DNA of 64,000 nucleotides from Notamacropus eugenii (taxonomy: Eukaryota > Chordata > Mammalia > Diprotodontia > Macropodidae), in contig NC_092877.1 of the NCBI RefSeq assembly GCF_028372415.1, positions 250,991,510 through 251,055,509 on the forward strand, given 5' to 3'. The notes under the pieces are model-generated. The model was not told where the DNA came from. It did not search any database and saw only the letters and a program-made list of their open reading frames with translations. Made by a program: the position numbers and the translations under genes. Below, in pieces: positions 58,509 through 64,000 of the stretch; the first letter of the stretch is position 1, and each line of letters starts with the position of its first letter.

Positions 58509-59500
58509 AAGATCAGAATTAGCCAAATAGAAAAGGAGGTTCAAAAGCTCATTGAAGAAAATAGTTCTTTAAAAATTAGAATGGAGCACATGGCAGCTAA
58601 TGACTTTATGAGAAACCAAGAAATTACAAAGCAAACCAAAAGAATGAAAAAAAAAATAGAAGATAATGTGAAATATCTCATTGAGGAAACACCTGACCTC
58701 GAAAATAGATCCAGGAGAGACAATTTAAAAATTATAGGACTACCTGAAAGCCAAGATGAAAAAAAGCCTGGGTATCATCTTTCATGAAATTATCAAGGAA
58801 AAGTGCCCTGATCTTCTGGAACCAGAGGGTAAAAAATATTGAAAGAATTCACTGATCACCTCCTGAAAGAATTCCAAAAAGAAAAACTCCTAGAAATATT
58901 TTAGCCAAATTTCAGAACTCCCAGGTCAAGGAGAAAATGTTGCAAGCAGTCAGAAAGAAACAATTCGAGTATTGTAGAAATACAATCAGGATAACACAGG
59001 ATCTGGCAGCTTCTACATTAAGTGATCAAAGTGCTTAGAATATGATATTCCAGAAGTAAAAGGAACTAGAATTAAAACCAAGAATCACCTACCCAGCAAA
59101 ACTGAGCATAATATTTCAAGAGAAAAATAGTCATTCAAAGAAATAGAGGACTTTCAAGCATTTTTGATGAAAAGACCAGAGGAGGAAGGGAAAGAAGTTA
59201 GAACTCAAAGTTTTATGAATGAATGTTGAGAATTTTTTTTGCATGTAACTGGGAAATAAGAAATACAGATAATGGGATATAGAAATCTATCTTACCCTAC
59301 AAGAAAAAAGAGAAGCTAGGAATGAGGGAAGGGAAGGATGTGATAGAAAGGAGAGTAAATTGGGGAAAGGGTTAATTAGAATGCATGGTGTTTTGGAGTG
59401 GGGAGAGGAGACAGATGGGAAGCAAATTTGAAACTCAAAATCTGGTGGAAATGAATGTTGAAAACTTAAAATCAATGAATACATTGGAATAAAAAAGAGT
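58509..59500 (+). mobile_element. half-L1 (ORF1-only), ORF1 rest and 3' modules
   Basis: The coiled coil resumes (58,509-58,680), then the RNA-binding and C-terminal domains (58,690-59,150; landmark NLKIIGLPESQDEKKPGYHL). Two successive L1 3'UTR-like modules follow (59,195-59,260 and 59,430-59,500, each with an 'aactcaaa…atgaatgttga' phrase), and the element ends in AATAAAAAA near 59,490. ORF2 is absent between ORF1 and the 3'UTR-like end, so this is a complete half-L1 rather than a simply truncated L1. Confidence 0.65.
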
Positions 59501-59534
59501 GGCAGGACAACCAACTCAGAAATCATTTTGAGAG

Positions 59535-60715
59535 CCTGATGCTCACTTAAAGTCCAAAGTCAGGAAGTAGGCTGGAACAGTGAGAAAATAGAAAAAGAAT
59601 CCTATCATAAAACTTTATTATGGTGACAGGCACACTCAAGACACAAACACCTACATGGAAAACCTCAAAATAAAATAAAATTTAAACTATAATTTTTAGA
59701 AGAGATGAAGCATGAGATTTTTAAGAAAGTTTAAAATGTTTTCATAAATCAAATATGTTGCTTAAAGAAATAAAATTTTGGAAGTAAATGATAGCAAAAA
59801 GCAGACAAAGAAGTAAAAACATCTCAGTCTAGAGGACTAAACATGAAACATGGCAGTCACCTCCTAATAGATCACTGATGGACTTAAAATGCAGAATGAG
59901 ACCTATATTTTTTGGAATGCCCAACGTGTGAACTTGTTTTGCTGGACTTTGTGTGTGTATATATGTGTATTTGTGTGTGAATATGTATGCATGTATGTAT
60001 GTATGTATACGTATATACGTGTATATGTGTGTGAGTGTATATGTGTACATAGTTATAGTTATAAATGTAAATATAGCTATAAAGATTATACTTTCCTTTT
60101 TTATTGTTCAGTGGATAAAGACAGTAAAAATGGGAAGAAGAGCAAATAAGGGCTTGTAAAAATAGTTATTTTTTTTTTCCAAAATGAAATGAAGACTATG
60201 AAAGAAAGAACTGGAAAGGGAATTATCATCTGGACACAAGAGGTACAAAAACTCTGCCAAAGAACTGACTCCCTAAAATTAAAATGGACCAAATAGAAGC
60301 CAGTGATTCCACACACTAAAAAAATTTTGAGTAAAAAAATGAAAAAGGAAGAAAACATAAATTATCTCACAGCAAAAACAAATGACCTTGAAAGCAGACT
60401 GAGGAGAAAAATGGAAAAATCATTAAACTACTTGAAATCTATGACAAAAAATAAGTCCAGATAAGATATTTCAAGAAACAATAAAAGAATACTGCCCAGA
60501 TTACTTAGAACCAGATGACAAAGTTGAAATAGAAAAAATATCTGCTGTCATTTCCTGAAAGAAACCCCAAAATGAAAACTCTCAGGAACATGAGTCAAAA
60601 CCCAGAATTTCTATGTCAAATAAGAAAATGCTGAAAGCAGTTAACGAGAATTAAGCAAAAGGTATTTGGTGTGCAACCAAGAATAACTTACCACCAAACT
60701 GAATGTAATCACATG
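59535..60715 (+). mobile_element. older HAL1-like element (ORF1 remnant and 3'UTR-like parts)
   Basis: 'aactttattatggtgacagg' and 'acacctacatggaaaacctc' lead into a decayed element. A 'ttttttggaatgcccaacgt' phrase and a microsatellite follow. The ORF1 coiled coil and C-terminal coding are at about 60,180-60,715 ('gaatactgcccagattactt' corresponds to the ENCPD/L block). The order suggests two overlapping old copies. Confidence 0.5.
59950..60050. repeat. TG/TATG microsatellite
   Basis: TGTG, TATG and GTATA units. Cysteine/valine/tyrosine-rich frames over it are artefacts. Confidence 0.9.
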
Positions 60716-60902
60716 ATTAGAGGATTTCCCTTTTTTAAAAATTTTTGTTTATTTTATTTTTAATTAATAGAATAAAGCAATCATTTATATAAAAAAGAAA
60801 GCAAATAGAAATAAAATTTAAAAATAATTTTAAAACTAAATTTTAAAAATTGAAGTTCCAAACCCTAAATGTCTTTTAAAATATAAATGACCAAAAACTG
60901 TC
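60716..60902. other. A/T-rich stretch, possibly an old LINE tail
   Basis: 'attaatagaataaagcaatc' resembles a common marsupial LINE/SINE tail phrase, but no family can be assigned with confidence. Confidence 0.3.
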
Positions 60903-61039
60903 TTGTTCATCCTTCATTTTCAAAGAGAACCGATATCATTATCAGGGTGATGTCTTGCTTTGCATGTTAACTGGATTTATATGAGGCAGAGATGTACAAA
61001 GTCATCAGCCTTACTCTCCCTTCCAGAATCATTGGAGTC
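60903..61039 (+). mobile_element. marsupial SINE (TTGTTCATCCTTC-head family), truncated
   Basis: A complete head ('ttgttcatccttcattttca'), then 'gatgtcttgctttgcatgtt' and 'gtacaaagtcatcagcctta'. It stops at 61,039, where inverted RPL6 sequence begins. The 3' half of the SINE is not found on the other side of the pseudogene, so it was lost. Confidence 0.75.
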
Positions 61040-61660
61040 TCTTCTTCTTGAAGTAAACATCAGTAAGAGGTTTGGAATTTTTGCATCTTATAGAGGTAGC
61101 AATGACAAATTTCTGATCAGTCTTTCTCAGAGGTACATGTTTGATGGTCAGAGAAGCAAGTCAATAGACAACTGCTTCAGGAAAACCACTCACTTGTCCC
61201 TGTGGTGGCCAGAAAGCATGATCAGTATGATGTCAGAGGTGATGCTAGCTCAAAGTCTCCTCACATGATGGTTGAAAGACCTTTCGCCAAGACTTAGCTG
61301 TATAGGCACGTCCTCAATAGGGTAATACCTAGACATTTTACAAATTTTTACCACAGGGGTTCCTCCATTCTGGTCACCACCAACTGGTTTTGAGATAATA
61401 GCTGCACCTTCTCTCCTTTTTCCTTTCAATGCAGGTATTTGCTACAGCATAATTCCATTTGTACAAGGCTTGCTGGGAATATATTGCAGACTTGGAGCAC
61501 CTACTGACCCGTAGGGACAGGACTGGGTTCCAACTGCAATAGTTTTCATACTTTTTCACTACCTTTCCAGATATATCTTCCTCTTAATTCTTCTCCTTTT
61601 TCCTTTCTGACCTTCTTTTCCTTTGGTTACTTTGGAGGCTTTTGGTCTGCTGTCTTGAGA
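61040..61660 (-). pseudogene. RPL6: RPL6 processed pseudogene, inverted 5' part
   Basis: Read on the minus strand, it gives the large-subunit ribosomal protein eL6 from the basic N-terminal region to about residue 255. Landmarks are WNPVLSLRVSRCSKSAIYS (human [20 protein letters not shown]), [32 protein letters not shown] and LLLMFTSRRR (the LTDAYFKKK region). There are no introns, and several frameshifts and stops. The segment ends where the forward 3' part would begin, so it is the inverted half of one retrocopy. RPL6 is a structural protein of the 60S ribosome; this copy cannot encode it. Confidence 0.9.
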
Positions 61661-61831
61661 GATCTTAAATCAAACTTCTAAATGGATTCTGGAACAGCAG
61701 AATCCACAAAAAGAAGGAATGAAACAGTTTTCCAGCTTAAAAAAACTTAGAAGGAATTCAGAATAACACTTGGCTAAAAAGGGATCATCGCCCATCACAG
61801 ATAATATCTGGACAAACCAGGGGAAGGCTAT
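61661..61831 (+). mobile_element. L1 5'UTR scrap at the RPL6 inversion breakpoint
   Basis: 'acagcagaatccacaaaaag', 'aatgaaacagttttccagct' and 'ggaattcagaataacacttg' align with the L1 5'UTR at 21,140-21,280 ('gcagcagaatccacaagaag', 'agtgaaacaattttccaatc', 'ggacttcagaaaatgtctgt'). It is in plus orientation, begins about 60 bp inside the 5'UTR and has no poly-A of its own. It separates the inverted and forward parts of the RPL6 copy. Confidence 0.75.
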
Positions 61832-62064
61832 TAGACACAGCACAGGAGACAATTTTGACACTGAAAAGAAGAAATATGTTATTTCAGAGAAGTGCAAGGA
61901 CAATCAAAAAAGAGTGAACTCTCAGATCCTACCCAAAATCAAGCAAATTCCTTAGCTCTGTGGCTATCCACATTCTGTATTTTCTCTCTCTACTTGAGTT
62001 TATTCTCACAAGCTGGTGTTTTAAATTCCTTGCAGAGATTTCTTATTAAAATATTTGGAAGAGC
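61832..62064 (+). pseudogene. RPL6: RPL6 processed pseudogene, forward 3' part
   Basis: The peptide [20 protein letters not shown], then [12 protein letters not shown], corresponds to eL6 C-terminal residues (human [20 protein letters not shown] and [12 protein letters not shown]). After a frameshift the last residues read YSHKLVF with the stop at 62,022-62,024 (human YPHKLVF). A short 3'UTR with ATTAAA follows. The HMGB1 retrocopy inserted here, and the RPL6 poly-A tail is found displaced at 63,281-63,290. Confidence 0.9.
62048..62064 (+). repeat. target duplication, left, of the HMGB1 retrocopy
   Basis: aaaatatttggaagagc, matching 63,264-63,280 (aaaatatttggaatagc) at 16 of 17 positions. 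It is RPL6 3'UTR sequence. Confidence 0.9.
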
Positions 62065-63263
62065 TGACTCATACTCTTGCTGTTATTGCAGTAAAATGAA
62101 CTCTATAGAGACAGAACACAGGCAAGTACGAGATGAATGGGCACTGGACTACTCTGTATGGATACGAGGAAAAATAATTAAAATGGACAAAGGTGATCCT
62201 AAGGAGTCGAGTGGGAAAATGTCTTCATATGCCTTCCTCATGAAAATCTGCTGAGAGGAACACAAGAAGCACCCAGATGCTTCTGTGAGCTTCTCAGAAT
62301 TTTCAAAAAAAAAAATATACTCTGTAAGGTGGAAGACGATGACTACTAAAGAGAAAGGAAAATTTGAGGACAGGGCAAAGCTTATAAGGTTCATTATGAA
62401 AAAGAAATGAAAACCTAAATACCACTTAAAGGAGAAACAAAAAAAAAGATGTTTAAGGATCTCAATGCACTGAAGAGGGCTCCTTCAGCATTTTTCTTAT
62501 TCTGTACAGAGTATTGTCCATAAATCAAAGGTGACCATCCTGGTCTTTCTATTGGAGATGTGGCGAAAAATGGGAGAAATGTTGTTGCAGATGAAAAGCA
62601 GCTTTATGAAAAGAAGGCAGCTAATCTGAAGGAAAGATATGAAAGGGATATTGCTGCATACTTGGTGAAACAGAAACCTGATGTTGGTAAAAAGGGAAGA
62701 ATTGTCAAGACTTAGAAGAGTAAAAGAAAAAGAAGGAGGAGGAAGATGATGAAGATGAGAAGGATGAAGAGGAGGAGAATGAAGAAAATGATGAGGAAAA
62801 TAAGTTGGTTTTAGAGCTCTTTTCTTCTTGTCTATAAAGCTTTTGACTACTCCCTACACAACTCATTCCTTTCAAAAGATAAAAAAAAAGAAATGTAAGG
62901 CTGTGTAAGATTTCTTTCTGAACTGTGCAGTGTCTTTTTTTTATGTAATTAACACTCTCTGAATGTGTTTTCAGATAGCTCTGTCCTTTAGTGGTACTTT
63001 CAATAGCCATTAACCTTGTCTGGTATAGAATGAGGGTTGTAAATTGGCATGGAAATTTAAAGCAGGAACTTTGTGCAGAGAACAAATTAGTAACATATAG
63101 GGATATAGTTCATTTTCATCTTCAGTTATCTATGTTACAGTATTTAAAATATTTTTGTACTGTTAACTAAATACCTCTCTGTAATTGCAAAAACAAAGGA
63201 AGTTGCAGTTCTTTTGTTGGCATGCTGAAGACTCCTAAGTAAATAAAATTTTTATTAAAAAAT
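62065..63263 (+). pseudogene. HMGB1: HMGB1 processed pseudogene
   Basis: An intronless, near-full-length copy of the HMGB1 mRNA. The 5'UTR (62,065-62,182) includes 'gaggaaaaataattaaa' just before the start. ATG is at 62,183 (MDKGDPKESSGKMSSYAF). Codon 24 is a stop (TGA at 62,252-62,254) where HMGB1 has Arg24, a CGA-to-TGA change of CpG type. Box A, box B ([19 protein letters not shown] around 62,612-62,670), the basic linker and the acidic tail (GA-rich, 62,705-62,800) are still traceable through several frameshifts. The natural stop is at 62,801. The 3'UTR matches HMGB1 to the ATTAAA end at about 63,258. HMGB1 is a nuclear DNA-bending protein; this copy is not translatable. Confidence 0.93.
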
Positions 63264-63280
63264 AAAATATTTGGAATAGC
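63264..63280 (+). repeat. target duplication, right, of the HMGB1 retrocopy
   Basis: aaaatatttggaatagc, partner of 62,048-62,064. It is directly followed by the poly-A that belonged to RPL6. Confidence 0.9.
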
Positions 63281-63290
63281 AAAAAAAAAA
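63281..63290 (+). repeat. poly(A) tail of the RPL6 retrocopy
   Basis: A10 immediately after the duplicated RPL6 3'UTR end. It lies beyond the HMGB1 copy because that copy inserted just upstream of it. Confidence 0.75.
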
Positions 63291-64000
63291 TTCTGTCTCT
63301 GTTTTGGCTCTTTCTGGTTTAGGTATAAGCACCATATTTGTATTATAAAAATGGTACTCCTATTGGTTCACCTATTTTCCCAAACAGTTTATACAGTGCT
63401 GGGATTAATTACTCTTTAAACATTTTATAAAATCACTTGTAAATCCATCTGGATGTGGAGATTTTTTTCTTCAGGTGTTCTTTTATGGCTTGTTCATTTT
63501 TTTTTCCTAAAATGCAATTATTTCAGTATTTTATTTCTTTTGCTACTGTGGTCAATTTATAACTTTTATAGATATTCGTTCATTTCACTGTCAGATTTAT
63601 TGGCATACAGTTGGGAAAAATAGCTGCTAATTTTTGCCTTATTTTCCTATTCATTGGTGATGAATTCACTCTTTGTATTTTTGATGCTCATAATTTGGTC
63701 TTTTATTTCCTTTTGAAAAAAGTAAATTAAGTAAAGGTTTATGTATTTTATTGATTTTTTAATAGAACCAGCTCTTACTTTTAATGATCAGTTCTTTAGT
63801 TTGGTTACCTTCTGTTTTATGCCTTCTTTATCTCTTTTATTTAGATCTATTTTATGCTTTCACTTCTTATGAAATCAGGCTTACTACACCTGTCTATTTT
63901 TTTACTTCAGCCGAAGCATAATATATTCTGCCCCAGCCCCTTACTTTTACTATGTGTGTATCTTTCTGCTTTAAATGGGTTCCTATTAAATACCATATTG
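63291..64000 (-). mobile_element. L1 ORF2 (endonuclease to RT), antisense, running off the window
   Basis: Read on the minus strand: the endonuclease/linker at about 63,990-63,890 ('atattatgcttcggctgaag'), the inter-domain region, then the RT N-terminal block with LIPK-type sequence near 63,305-63,340 ('cttatacctaaaccagaaag'). The retrocopy complex starts exactly at its left edge. The matching continuation of this L1 is not found left of 60.9 kb. Confidence 0.7.

Noticed and set aside
61892..62254. 120-codon plus-strand open frame covering the RPL6 end and HMGB1 start
   Set aside because: It reads through RPL6 in the wrong frame, the HMGB1 5'UTR and the first 23 HMGB1 codons up to the premature stop. 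It is a by-product of two pseudogenes, not a fusion gene.
62705..62800. GA-rich tract at 62.7-62.8 kb as a microsatellite
   Set aside because: It corresponds to the glutamate/aspartate codons of the HMGB1 acidic tail, in the right place relative to the stop and 3'UTR.
62705..63085. Serine/phenylalanine-rich 126-codon minus frame
   Set aside because: It is the antisense of the HMGB1 acidic tail and 3'UTR.
62183..63263. HMGB1 as a functional intronless gene
   Set aside because: There is a stop at codon 24 and several frameshifts later in both HMG boxes. The flanking target duplication marks it as a processed pseudogene.

Overview
The window looks like a retroelement-dense, AT-rich intergenic or deep-intronic stretch of a marsupial genome. 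The L1 ORF1/ORF2 copies are of marsupial type, there are tRNA-derived MIR/WSINE-like SINEs, a second SINE type whose head begins near TTGTTCATCCTTC, ORF1-only (half-L1, HAL1-like) elements, an RTE-type LINE remnant and many TATG/CA microsatellites. The species cannot be fixed from the sequence alone. I recognise no intact host protein-coding gene, rRNA, tRNA or CRISPR array. The coding-like stretches are decayed retrotransposon frames or processed pseudogenes.

Layout. From 1 to 17.2 kb the DNA is mostly old and near-unique, with degraded MIR-like SINEs, several copies of one ancient mammalian repeat that I could not classify, an RTE LINE tail (about 1.03-1.74 kb, minus) and a fold-back hAT-type MITE (15,108-15,301). 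From 17.3 to 19.4 kb there is the 5' end of a half-L1 in antisense and three SINEs. From 19.66 to about 32.35 kb there is a multi-level nest. An old ORF1-only element is split by a full-length L1 (21,082-31,835) flanked by a diverged 16-bp target duplication. That L1 is itself split by a SINE/(GGAA)n block plus a second L1 (about 22.8-27.17 kb) and by an antisense L1 3' end (29,151-29,606). From 32.4 to 35.6 kb there are SINEs and old L1 pieces. From 35.57 to 44.12 kb an antisense half-L1 is split by a nearly complete sense L1 (37.26-43.38 kb). From 45.1 to 49.4 kb there are two more antisense ORF1-only copies and an old L1 tail. At 50,162-50,535 there is a solo LTR with a 6-bp target duplication. 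From 50.5 to 56.3 kb the sequence is quieter, with a 75-bp (TC)n and MIR-type SINEs.

The most informative part is 56.3-64 kb. A sense half-L1 (56,345-59,500) carries an antisense, 3'-truncated L1 5' fragment (57,406-58,497) with an 11-bp target duplication but no poly(A). It is followed by a HAL1-like remnant and a SINE, then by two processed pseudogenes, one inside the other. An RPL6 retrocopy has its 5' four-fifths inverted, as in twin priming, with a scrap of L1 5'UTR at the inversion breakpoint. A nearly complete HMGB1 retrocopy (62,065-63,263) sits inside the RPL6 3'UTR, bounded by a 17-bp target duplication with one mismatch. An antisense L1 ORF2 runs off the right edge.

Nothing here looks like an active gene system. 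The interest lies in the insertion order and mechanisms recorded by the nests, the recurrent 5'-complete L1 copies that lack ORF2, and the composite pseudogene.
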